A DNA stretch of 64,000 nucleotides, taken from NCBI RefSeq assembly GCF_000775915.1, contig NZ_BBLT01000006.1:372001-436000 (forward strand). The letters run 5' to 3'. The notes under the pieces are model-generated. The model saw only the letters and a program-made list of their open reading frames with translations. It made no database searches and was not told where the DNA came from. This document shows, piece after piece, positions 25,701-33,999 of this stretch (the first letter of the stretch is position 1; every line of letters begins with the position of its first letter). This stretch comes from Sporocytophaga myxococcoides (GTDB lineage Bacteria; Bacteroidota; Bacteroidia; Cytophagales; Cytophagaceae). Both the position numbers and the translations under genes were made by a program.

Positions 25701-28100
25701 AAAACTATAAAAACCATTTTCGTCTGTGCTTCTGAAATCATTTATCGGTTTAAGTTTCACAACCATATTGGCAAATGGTTTATCTGAATCATTATAGATA
25801 CAGTCACCATTCAGATCATGAAAAATCCTGCCAGTTATCTTATAAACAGGTTTAGATTCCAATGGAATGACAGCAAAATAAGGCGAATAGGTAGAACCTA
25901 TCATTGTAAAGTTACCTCCCATGTAAAGGCTGCCGTTTAAATACTGTAATGTTACAGGTTTAAAATCAGAGTATAGTATCTCTTGAAATAATCCCGAAAC
26001 TGAATAATCCAATCGGTTAATGACAGCTGCTTTTGAAACAGGGACACCATTTATACTTGTAAAGTCGCCAATAGCAAAAATAGAATTATCATTAATGGAG
26101 ATGTCTGTTACCTTATCATTGAAATAAGGTGATGAAAGTACATTTCCATCAAAATCAAGCTCAGCATAGTTCTTAATTTCAGGATAACCTGTAATACCAA
26201 ATTGTCCTGCCAGATAGATCTTATTGTCGCCTACAATGATTTTGTAAACTTCAGAATTCTCGGTTAAGTCAGGTCCCCACGAAATCAATTCACCGTTTTT
26301 TGGATCAATAGCAGCAAACCCATATTTGTTTTGCCCTCCAATGCTAATTAAAGATCCTCCTATTAAGAGTTTATCATCAAGGGAAGTAAATGTTCTTATT
26401 TTGCTCTCTGCGTTACATGTTGTATAGGTACCGGTTTTAGATACAATTATTGGTTTCCAGTTAGGGTCAATTGCTCCGGTTTTTAAATCAAATGCAGCAA
26501 TTCCTGTAGTATAACCATTATTATACAACATCATATTATTTGCAGATGTCCAATTACCAACTACATAAACTAAGTTGTCTTTTATAAAAAAATCTTCTAC
26601 AAAAGGAGCATCACCACAATATCCTCCCAATTTAATATCCCAATCGGTAATGGCATTGGTTGCTAAATCTATTTGCGCTATACAAAATCTCAATTTACGC
26701 TTTGCAAAATCATCTCCATATATATGATCAAACATTCCTCCAACAAATAAAGTATTATTATATAGTTTCAAAGAAGAAGCACTGCTGCGACCGAAATAAT
26801 TATATCCGGAAGACACACTGAAATTCCAGTCTAAAACTTCATGAGTGTTTGCATCTAAAGCAGCCAGTCCATATCTGTTCTTTCCATTTATACTGGTAAA
26901 ATTACCACCAGTGTAAACAATATCACCCTTAATTACAAAATCATGAAATTGATGATTTGCAGTAAATATTTTCTCTCTGTACTCTCCGGTTTTTATATTT
27001 ATGCAAGAAAAATTGGGTTCTATATAGGTAGGTGATTTAAAATTAGGATAACCCGCAATATAGAGGTTGTCTCCTACTAATCTAATTTTATTGGCGCTTC
27101 CGTGAATTTTTGGAAACTTTGTTTGACTGCCTGTTTTAATATTATAAGCCAGTACAGAAAGGGTATCAGAATTCCAATCAGTCCAACCACTACCTATGAT
27201 TACAAGACTATCATTCAGTTCCATAATATCCGTTCCTCTCCAAGATGTATTATAGCCATTTATTTTGAATATATTGCTATGCCCTGATATAGTATCTACA
27301 CCTACAGTATTATAGATGTCTTCCCCGTTGACTTTATAAAAATGTCCGCTAAAGTATAAAGTATTCCCCTTACGACTTATTTGTGTTACACGAGGTTCAT
27401 TGGTGGAGCCTTCTAAGAGAGGACTCCAATTCTTCAGAGAATAGTCGTGAATACTAAAACATGCTATTAGTGTTCTTGACTTCCCTCCGATTTGGTCAAA
27501 TGAACCTCCGATATATAGAGAATTTCCGTCAATGAGAAGGCTGGCAACTCGTCCATTTGGATCTGGATTAAATGAAGTAACACTTCCGGTTGTTTTAGTT
27601 AATTCTGCAAAATTATTTCTAGACACACCGGACACATCCGTAAACGCCCCTCCAATAATTACAGATGTAGAAGTTACCGCAATACTTACAATTGTATTGT
27701 TAACTTCAGCATGCCAATCAGTTACCTGAAGGTCACGGTTAATATGTGCTATATTTTTACGTGGTTGTCCACCTACGTTTGTAAACATTCCGCCAAGAAA
27801 ATAACCACCCCGACCATCTTCTGCAATACAGATAACTGCACCATCTACTTTAGGATATTTATCAAGAGGCTTACCTGTATTTATATTTACAGGGACAGCA
27901 TTGCCCGTGTTTAAACCAATGTAACTAAACTCCCCTCCTATATAGATGGTATTACCATTTTTGACAACAGATTTAACAGCACCGTTTGTTGTCCAAGCAG
28001 AAGTGTCAATTGTCTGAGAAAATGCAATGATTTGTGAAAGAGAAAAAATGAAAAAAAAGATAAGACGAAACATATTTATATTTTGTAAAAATTCGTACAT
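22725..28100 (-). CDS. T9SS type A giant protein: propeller, SdrD-B-like, DUF11/DUF7619-like, PKD/Ig repeats (1791 aa)
   Basis: The signal peptide is probably used from Met-10 (MFRLIFFFIFSLSQIIAFSQ). Residues about 35-745 carry WD/delta-60-like repeats (IYIGGEF, YFLGGMF, VIIGGAFTDVSG, LYIGGSFDQIGG). A SdrD-B-like domain follows (GRIFHDLNGDCIYN, about 752-830), then a CHU/DUF7619-like region (SYDPNDKSVYP, about 1100-1235). At least five Ig/PKD-like repeats with DTTICKGDTI or close variants follow (about 1250-1695), and a type A sorting domain (VQPNPFNTNAEFY) at about 1708-1791. A cell-surface or secreted protein; no catalytic domain was seen. Divergent from the type B gene at 28232 across 131 bp; both use CKGD-type Ig repeats. 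Confidence 0.85.
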   Translation of the reverse strand: MYEFLQNINMFRLIFFFIFSLSQIIAFSQTIDTSAWTTNGAVKSVVKNGNTIYIGGEFSYIGLNTGNAVPVNINTGKPLDKYPKVDGAVICIAEDGRGGYFLGGMFTNVGGQPRKNIAHINRDLQVTDWHAEVNNTIVSIAVTSTSVIIGGAFTDVSGVSRNNFAELTKTTGSVTSFNPDPNGRVASLLIDGNSLYIGGSFDQIGGKSRTLIACFSIHDYSLKNWSPLLEGSTNEPRVTQISRKGNTLYFSGHFYKVNGEDIYNTVGVDTISGHSNIFKINGYNTSWRGTDIMELNDSLVIIGSGWTDWNSDTLSVLAYNIKTGSQTKFPKIHGSANKIRLVGDNLYIAGYPNFKSPTYIEPNFSCINIKTGEYREKIFTANHQFHDFVIKGDIVYTGGNFTSINGKNRYGLAALDANTHEVLDWNFSVSSGYNYFGRSSASSLKLYNNTLFVGGMFDHIYGDDFAKRKLRFCIAQIDLATNAITDWDIKLGGYCGDAPFVEDFFIKDNLVYVVGNWTSANNMMLYNNGYTTGIAAFDLKTGAIDPNWKPIIVSKTGTYTTCNAESKIRTFTSLDDKLLIGGSLISIGGQNKYGFAAIDPKNGELISWGPDLTENSEVYKIIVGDNKIYLAGQFGITGYPEIKNYAELDFDGNVLSSPYFNDKVTDISINDNSIFAIGDFTSINGVPVSKAAVINRLDYSVSGLFQEILYSDFKPVTLQYLNGSLYMGGNFTMIGSTYSPYFAVIPLESKPVYKITGRIFHDLNGDCIYNDSDKPFANMVVKLKPINDFRSTDENGFYSFSTTETGTYEVEQLPSALQQKLEFKSICPSNINTRQAVVSADEPIADNIQFANTIKQCAFLSIDIASDRRRRCFRNNTTVTYCNSGNVTSGIPLIKVIYPEYVVPVSSSKPWLYQSGDTLFFSGDQLEPGQCNSIYLVDSVICGKEEIRGMMQCTEAIITPANNCIAVDPKWDRSDLILKASCRDNGYVRVSLINIGSGNMSDSSGFRVFLNATIAYSKKVKLVSGDSIVLNIPANGKMVRAEADQLPYHPLKNQPSVTIEGCGSGTSPISYGYAALFNQDDRSEDVESFCMEIRDSYDPNDKSVYPIGLFDQHFIKNTEELEYLIRFKNKGTDTAYTVVIHDTLSTHLDLYTLSPGASSHEYTYELRGKESPVLIIRFRNINLVDSITNDAKSGGFFKFKISPKKDLPEWTVLSNKAGIYFDYNSAIITNEVTQIIKDTSYTDLSLARSIKTGEVFSICQGDTISVKTPLASSYHWTPNLFIDATDSQNPLFFPKETEEFTLALETGGKSKEITYTIVVNPLPEIKVSNDTIICKGDTIQLSATGANEFIWDTKNILSKVTQNQVVVFPQSSTRYLVEGINSFKCSGFDTISVTVKELPDIQVSKDTTICKGDTIYVTASGAQTYQWFLNTNSLAGNSELQISPVKETIYDVTGKDQYGCSTNKSVKVSIDSVFFTIPAELKICKGDTAKIELPSTYTYNWSNGLSVRSLSSSAYLFPLTTTQYEVTGINDRGCMSKKIFGTEVKELPHITTSKDTSICNGTATALSAAGGVEYKWYLNATKVGDKETLNVSPYNSSDYKVMVRGANECSDFRIIHVEVKNLPDIIIRNDTTIFQGDTIDLAASSFNATFQGWTPSIALMESWSPLTKANPEHSIVYTATYMGSNGCLGKDSLEIKVKPKNFQKDFEIRVQPNPFNTNAEFYINSLTHYSINSPVVIKVCDSQGRLVAEIIHSSRQNPMLIPFEFTAKPGLYYYSVNDNSGVLGKGKFVSY

Positions 28101-28231
28101 AAATTTAGCTTTTTAAAGACACCTTTTTTATTTTTTTACTAAAAAAGTATCTTTAATTAGGACAAATAATATTTTCACCTATTTAATTAATTGATTTCAA
28201 GCTTAATAAACTTGTAATCTAGCTTATCCAA

Positions 28232-30514
28232 ATGCAAAAAACTTTAATTCTCAAAATATTATTCCTTTCTATTCTTTTAGTTAATCAATTCAATGCTTTT
28301 GGGCAGGTAAAAATTAAAAATCTGTTTTTTAATAGTCCCACCAATATCATCAAAGGAAATTTTTCAACGAATGGATTTCAGGTAACAAAGACCAATATTT
28401 CGTCAGGATCCTCCATGGGAGATTCCGAAGGCATTGCGCATGTTGAAGATAAAAATGGAAACATTATTATCTGGGTAAACGCAAGTGGAGTATACGACAA
28501 ATCAGGAACTTTGATGCCTGGTTCTATTGGAATAGCAGCTCATCCATCTTCCACTGAAATCGGAATTTGCCCTGTACCTTCTGATACTAATAAGTTTTAC
28601 ATTATATATAACAGTCAATTATGTTCAGGACTGTATTATTCAATTGTGGACATGAGATTAAGAGGAGGATTGGGAGAAGTAGTTGCATTGAATAAACAAC
28701 TTGACCTGGGAAATAATTTCGCAGAAGGACTTGAAATTATAAGAATACCTTGTACCAATAAATATTGGCTTATCATCTATCAGTGCTATACCGGCTTTAA
28801 ACGTTTCTTAATAGATGAAACAGGAATCCATTCGAGTGTTTTAATTCATTCTTTCGATTCAGGAAATCATGGTGGTCGTGGTGAACTAGACTACCATGAC
28901 GGGAAACTGGGGTATGCGATGACCTTTACTAACAAAGCTTTTTTTGCTGATTTTGATCCTGTATCCGGCACCTTAACAAAACCTCTGGAAATAAATTTTC
29001 CGGCATCCAACGGGATGTACGGACTGGAATTTTCTCCGGATGCCAGCATCGCTTTTCTTACAGATTGGGACAATAAAGACTTTTCAGGAAATGTAAATGG
29101 ACCCAACCTATTCAGATATAATTTTACAACTGCTACCATCGATTCGTATGCGATAAAAAACAACGGAGCAGACTGTGGCAGCAACGATGTAAGAGGACTT
29201 GGACAGATTGAATTGGGTAGTGATGGAAAACTTTACATACCTCACATGGGAGGCTGTCAGATATCGGTAATAGAAAATCCGACGTTTCCTGCACCTGTAT
29301 TTTCATTGATTGATGCAGGTGTGATACTTTCTGCAGGTGTTTCAGATCACATTCAATCAGATTTTTTGCAACGCATGACAGTCTCTAATGATACACTAAT
29401 ATGTAAAGGAGATAGCGTTTTATTAGTTGCCAGTGGCGGAACAAATTACATCTGGTTTCCGGATATTGGATTGAAATCTCCTGGCTCTGATCAAACATAT
29501 GCACTACCATCATATACCACAGAGTATAAAGTCTTTTCCGAAAACATGTATGGATGTAAGGATTCTGCTATTGTAAAAGTCAACATTTCTACCCCCTTAA
29601 AACCAGAGATCATTGGCCCAGCTACTCTTTGCAATGGAGATTCGGTCACAATTAAATCCTCCATTGAATACCCCGAATACAATTGGTATTCAGGTGACCG
29701 TCTTATTTCCAAAGGAACAATTAATGAGATTACTATAAAGGAAAGTGGATTATATAGTCTGGTCATTCAGGACACCCATAACTGTAAAACCCAGTCTGAC
29801 TTATTTACGATAAACAAAATTAAACTAGCTCCCCCTGCAATATTTCCCACAGGCGACACCGCTGTTTGCCAGGGAAGTACTATTAAAGTTGAAACGTTAG
29901 CAAACAAAGATTACCTATATCAATGGTATCACAATAACACACCTTTGGAAAATGGCAATTTGAATACTATTAACATCAATACCAATGGAAACTATTATGT
30001 GAAAGTGAGCTATAACTCCTGTAAAGATTCTTCTTCTATATTAAACATCAATGTAAACCCTTACCCTGTTATAAATCTTGGTGAAGACAGAAAAATATGT
30101 ATGTCGGAGGAAATCACTTTAGATAATGTCGCTAACAGTATGATAGAATGGTCAGATGGAAGTAATCAACCCAATTTTACAATTAGCAAATCAGGGGAAT
30201 ATTGGGTAAAACTTAATAAAAATAATTGCCAATCAATTGACACTATAAACATAATAGTTCTTGAACCGGCAAAACTGTTTATACCTAATTTGATTACCCC
30301 TAACAAGGATAAGTCAAATGAATTTTTTGTTCTGGATTATAATGATGACATAGAATTTTCAGTATATAACAGATGGGGAAGCGAAGTATTTTATTCAGAA
30401 AACTACCATAATAACTGGAATGGAGATGATTTACCCGATGGAGTTTATTTTTATAAAGTCTTGGATAGAACCGGATGCCTGAATGTAAAAGGCTGGGTTG
30501 AAATAATAAGGTAA
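28232..30514 (+). CDS. T9SS type B (CHU_C) propeller/Ig protein (760 aa)
   Basis: The signal peptide spans about 1-25 (ending NAFGQ). Residues about 30-380 form a beta-propeller-like region (GIAHVEDKNGNIIIWVNASG, YGLEFSPDASIAFLTDW, GLGQIELGSDGKLYIPHMGGC). These are hallmarks of the propellers found in CHU-type gliding proteins. About 385-665 are Ig-like repeats (SNDTLICKGDSVLL, PATLCNGDSVTI, AVCQGSTI). The C-terminus from about 680 (LFIPNLITPN, EFSVYNRWGSEVFY, GDDLPDGVYFYKV) is the gliding-motility-associated type B sorting domain. It is exported by the T9SS and probably surface-attached. Its role is unknown; the divergent neighbour suggests joint regulation. Confidence 0.85.
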   Translation: MQKTLILKILFLSILLVNQFNAFGQVKIKNLFFNSPTNIIKGNFSTNGFQVTKTNISSGSSMGDSEGIAHVEDKNGNIIIWVNASGVYDKSGTLMPGSIGIAAHPSSTEIGICPVPSDTNKFYIIYNSQLCSGLYYSIVDMRLRGGLGEVVALNKQLDLGNNFAEGLEIIRIPCTNKYWLIIYQCYTGFKRFLIDETGIHSSVLIHSFDSGNHGGRGELDYHDGKLGYAMTFTNKAFFADFDPVSGTLTKPLEINFPASNGMYGLEFSPDASIAFLTDWDNKDFSGNVNGPNLFRYNFTTATIDSYAIKNNGADCGSNDVRGLGQIELGSDGKLYIPHMGGCQISVIENPTFPAPVFSLIDAGVILSAGVSDHIQSDFLQRMTVSNDTLICKGDSVLLVASGGTNYIWFPDIGLKSPGSDQTYALPSYTTEYKVFSENMYGCKDSAIVKVNISTPLKPEIIGPATLCNGDSVTIKSSIEYPEYNWYSGDRLISKGTINEITIKESGLYSLVIQDTHNCKTQSDLFTINKIKLAPPAIFPTGDTAVCQGSTIKVETLANKDYLYQWYHNNTPLENGNLNTININTNGNYYVKVSYNSCKDSSSILNINVNPYPVINLGEDRKICMSEEITLDNVANSMIEWSDGSNQPNFTISKSGEYWVKLNKNNCQSIDTINIIVLEPAKLFIPNLITPNKDKSNEFFVLDYNDDIEFSVYNRWGSEVFYSENYHNNWNGDDLPDGVYFYKVLDRTGCLNVKGWVEIIR

Positions 30515-30570
30515 GGAGTTGAAAGATGAAAGCAAAAAGCTTAAAGTATTATTCTTTTTTATCTTTTAAC

Positions 30571-30650
30571 TTTTAAACCACCACTCTGCCAGATAGCATA
30601 ATCTTATTACTTTTGAAAACTCAGATGCCTCACAAGTTCAGCATGAAAAA
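30571..30650 (+). repeat. About 80-bp leader-like duplicate, copy 1
   Basis: TTTAAACC.CCA.TCTGC..., then TACTTTTG (a fit to the TAnnTTTG promoter box), then TCAG.TGC.TCA...GTTCAG.ATGAAAAA. It aligns along its length with 37874-37952. After the ATG only nine codons are open. It looks like a promoter plus 5' end left from a lost gene. The rest of the 705-bp gap to 31220 is very AT-rich with no visible gene. Confidence 0.5.
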
Positions 30651-31219
30651 CCTTCTCTATAAGAACAAGTAGAGAAAGGATAAGTAACTATTTATTGTTT
30701 TATCATAATGCTGAATCATCTTGTAAAACAAATATTTAACCTCTTGATTTTATTTATAAAATAACTTAGACGTCAACCATTGACTGGCATTAAGACTTTC
30801 TAGATCAACAAAATTCATTCCCCTATTATTAAACAAAAAGCAATTCCTTTTATGTTTTTAAATCATTGTATACTCATGATAGTTATAATTTATTCAGTCA
30901 TTTAAAGGTATTTAATTTATTAAACAAAAATTTAATCTATAGGTTAGGCTAACACAATTTTATTTCATTGTTAAATTATCATATACTGATAGAAGGATTC
31001 AATGCGGCAATGATTATCGATAATTTTTAAACCTTTTTAAAAGACTATCAATTACAGGGAAAAATAAAGGAATTAAATTTATTGTATCAAATAAAATAGT
31101 TGAAAAAAAAGAAAGAATTGAGTGTGTAAACAAGGTAGAAAAGATTCTATGTTTACTAATTTCTTTAAACAAGAGTAAGATTATAATTTAAGTTTAATTA
31201 AGGAAAGTAGATCATAATT

Positions 31220-31720
31220 ATGGAAAGCACCTACATCGTTCCGGCGCAGACACGAATAGGACATGTACACTTAAAAGTTTCAGATTTACGCAAATCTCTT
31301 GAATTTTATTGTAACCTATTAGGATTCCAGGTAACAACAATGTACGGAAAAGAAGCTGCATTCATCTCCGCCGGAGGTTATCATCATCATATTGGATTGA
31401 ATACATGGTATAGCGAAGGTGCATCACCTGCACCAATAAATTCTGCAGGGTTATTTCATATCGCAATACTTTATCCATCAAGAAATGACCTTGCTATTAT
31501 ATTCGAAAGACTACTAAAAGCCGATTACCCTTTAACTGGTGCAAGTGATCACGGCGTATCTGAAGCGTTATATCTCAATGATCCTGATCGCAATGGAATA
31601 GAACTATATTGGGATAGACCTAAAGAGCTATGGCCCCAAAAACCAGATGGCTCGCTGGATATGTATACAAGGCACCTTGATCTGAATGATTTATTATCTG
31701 AAATTATAAAATCAAGTTAA
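31220..31720 (+). CDS. VOC-family enzyme, catechol-2,3-dioxygenase (CatE)-like (166 aa)
   Basis: A 166-residue protein with the vicinal-oxygen-chelate pattern. RIGHVHLKVSDLRKSLEFY at the N-terminus supplies the first His. GLFHIAILYPS (about 75) gives the second, and DPDRNGIELYWDRP (about 125-138) ends in the Glu ligand. A YTRHLDLNDLL tail is typical of CatE-like proteins. These features argue for an intact metal site, unlike the PhnB-like protein at 21413. The substrate is unknown; CatE relatives cleave or detoxify aromatic or quinone compounds. It is a single gene with no obvious partner. Confidence 0.85.
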   Translation: MESTYIVPAQTRIGHVHLKVSDLRKSLEFYCNLLGFQVTTMYGKEAAFISAGGYHHHIGLNTWYSEGASPAPINSAGLFHIAILYPSRNDLAIIFERLLKADYPLTGASDHGVSEALYLNDPDRNGIELYWDRPKELWPQKPDGSLDMYTRHLDLNDLLSEIIKSS

Positions 31721-31955
31721 AAAGACAATTAGAATCAACCCCATGCATAATTGGTATACTGCCTGGAAATCCATCTCTTAGTTTTACATTTCTTTCTTGT
31801 CCACTGCACTCTAGCTATTTCACACTTTTCATTATGCGTATTTGAACCAGGAAATAAAATTATTTTTTCTATTTCTTCTTGATGGATGATTATTCAGGAA
31901 GATATTCCTTTATTTTATCATCAAACAAATAATCGGAAAAGGAAGCGGATAGAGA

Positions 31956-32672
31956 TTGAAAACCCTTAATTCCTTTTTAGTAAACAATCAGTTAAGATAC
32001 ACAGCTATCTTTGAAAAAAATAATTCAGCAGAATCTTTTATTGTCAACTATAACCAGGCCTACTTTCTAACAAAATTTAATGAGATGCATGGTAAGGGAT
32101 GGCATGTGCATTCGTTTGATACCTATTTTATCAATGGACAATTAAAGTATTCTGTCATATTCAGACCAGGAGCTGTAACTGAAGTGATTGTTGCCAACTA
32201 TGCCTATAACGATTTTATCAATACACCTTACTTTAACAGTTCAGGATATGCATCCGGATGGAGGCTGGATGAAGTTTCTATATCCGGTAATCCTAAAGAA
32301 GTATGTAATGATGTAATTCTAAAACCGGTAAATGAAAGAGTTGCAGCAACAGAAGAAGAGCCAGCCCTTGAAGTAAGAAGCGGTGACATTGAAGACATCT
32401 ATTCATCAGAAGTAATCAAAACGATCCCATCCCATTCTCCAGATGGATTGTTTAACCTCTCTATTGAAAATGTTTCGAATGCAACATCTTTTTCACTCGA
32501 AGTACTGGATTTCGCAGGTAAAGAATATTCCATAGAAAAAAATACCTATGCGCTGTCTACAGGGCAAAATGAAATTATGCTCAACCTCTCTGATTTTCCT
32601 TCCGGAGGATACCTTGTGAAAATGAATATAGGAGAAGCAACTGTAAAAAGAAAAATCTTTATAGTGCGATAA
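31956..32672 (+). pseudogene. 5'-truncated T9SS type A protein (238 codons left)
   Basis: The open frame starts at a TTG (31956) and has a stop two codons earlier. The product has no signal peptide although it ends in a type A T9SS sorting domain (SPDGLFNLSIENV...FPSGGYLVKMNIG..VKRKIFIVR). Such a domain is useless without Sec export. Residues 1-110 contain two copies of a repeat (F..MHGKGWHVHSFDTYFINGQLKYSVIF; GYASGWRLDEVSI) like those of polyglycine-hydrolase-type proteins. The gene has probably lost its 5' part. The 235 bp upstream show no signal-peptide frame. Confidence 0.6.
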
Positions 32673-32700
32673 AATTATACTACTTGTTAGGTTTATGCAT

Positions 32701-32730
32701 ACAGGCTGTTCATACACAAGAACAGCCTGT
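32701..32730 (+). terminator. Terminator of the truncated T9SS gene
   Basis: ACAGGCTGTTC (32701-32711) pairs with GAACAGCCTGT (32720-32730). It is 29 nt past the stop at 32672. Confidence 0.75.
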
Positions 32731-32791
32731 AATTAAAAGAAATCAATCAGCAAAGCCGAGAATACGTATTCGGAAGTTTGACGCACCTTTG

Positions 32792-32908
32792 TTATGCGTG
32801 CTTTATATCTGACAAATTAGAATATCCTTTCGCTGATAAAATTACATGAACATGACTAGGCATTTTATCCAAGGCAACTACTATAATTAATTCAAAAATT
32901 AATAGAAT
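32792..32908 (-). pseudogene. Relic of an IS200/REP-associated tyrosine transposase
   Basis: The minus-strand frame reads KMPSHVHVILSAKGYSNLSDIKHA, then a stop. The HxH element within MPSHVHVIL and the later NLSDI are typical of Y1-type (HUH) transposases of the RAYT/IS200 group. Only about 39 codons remain, with stops on both sides. The remaining parts of the 640-bp gap (32673-33311) show a GAATACGTATTC palindrome at 32760-32771 and a TTGCACT/AGTGCAA hairpin at 33153-33177, and nothing else. Confidence 0.5.
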
Positions 32909-33311
32909 TTACAATTAAGAGAGGTAATTCTTTGTGTGTAGATAAATCTATTCGTTCTACTATTAAATAGATTCCTTGCTGGTGTTTTTAATTCCGTATC
33001 TGACATAGCTGCTCTTTGTCTTAAAATAGACAAAATTACAAGATCATTACAACTGGCTATTTAAAATCTTATTCATTAGTTCACTCATTACCAATGCGAA
33101 TACATTTATTCAATAGGTACATAACTTTCTAAACTCAGCCTTCTATTTCAAATTGCACTCGCTACAAGAAAGTGCAAGCATCAGACTCATAAGAATAGCA
33201 ATTGCGTTGATATTCTCTAAAATCCTCTCCCCGACAGGAGTTTAACCGAAATGTCTTTTAGAATCATTTAAATGAATTCATTCAGACTAAAAAATAATTA
33301 ATTCATAACTG

Positions 33312-33893
33312 CTAATCTTTCATAAGCACACTTATATCTCCATTTCTTTCAAGACGAGCTGCTTTTATATTGCTTACATCAGAGGTTTTTGCATTCAGAC
33401 GGATTGTCTGCATTAAATCATGCTTACTTAAATTACTTTTACGCACTTCGTCCCATAGTATTTCTCCATCCTTAATCAAAAGCCTTTCGTGCCCCTTTAT
33501 CCAATCACCAAATCTATCGGAATAGACAGCAATGAGAGAAAAAATTCGATGCAAAAATATTAAAAATAAACAAGCGGCTAAAATTTCAACAAATTGATCA
33601 GAATTTGTAATTGCTCTGCTCAATAAAGAACCAAGAATAATTGCAATGATCATATCAAAAGCCGACATCTTCCCAATAAAACGCTTTTTCCCGAAACGTA
33701 CCAAAGCGATTCCTGTAATATATATCACAAAGCTTCTTAGCAGGACCTGCAATATCGATATATGGTCATCAATTCCAAACATGGATTTTAAGAACGAACC
33801 TATTTCTTCCATAAATATTATATACAAAATTATTGATAATGAAGTAGAATTGAAGAAAAACACATATAGAGAAATAATGTTTGTTGCTTTCAA
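33312..33893 (-). CDS. DUF421 (YetF/YcaP-like) membrane protein (193 aa)
   Basis: A 193-residue inner-membrane protein. Membrane segments are about 43-60, 78-95 and 100-118, followed by a cytoplasmic domain with GHERLLIKDGEILWDEVRKSNLSKHDLM and ARLERNGDISVLMK. This is the typical DUF421 layout (LVRFGKKRFIGKMSAFDMIIAIILGSLLSRAI). The molecular function of the family is unsettled; YetF relatives have been linked to stress and envelope responses. The more usual start is Met-28 (MEEIGSFLKSMFG), which removes an unneeded hydrophobic extension. Confidence 0.85.
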   Translation of the reverse strand: MKATNIISLYVFFFNSTSLSIILYIIFMEEIGSFLKSMFGIDDHISILQVLLRSFVIYITGIALVRFGKKRFIGKMSAFDMIIAIILGSLLSRAITNSDQFVEILAACLFLIFLHRIFSLIAVYSDRFGDWIKGHERLLIKDGEILWDEVRKSNLSKHDLMQTIRLNAKTSDVSNIKAARLERNGDISVLMKD

Positions 33894-33999
33894 AATTAAG
33901 ATGGTGCTCTTCTCTCCGGCCGTTAAAAACTATGTTATAAGGAGTCTCTGATAACATACTACCAAAGACTCACTTATAGATTATTAATTGAATAAGTGA

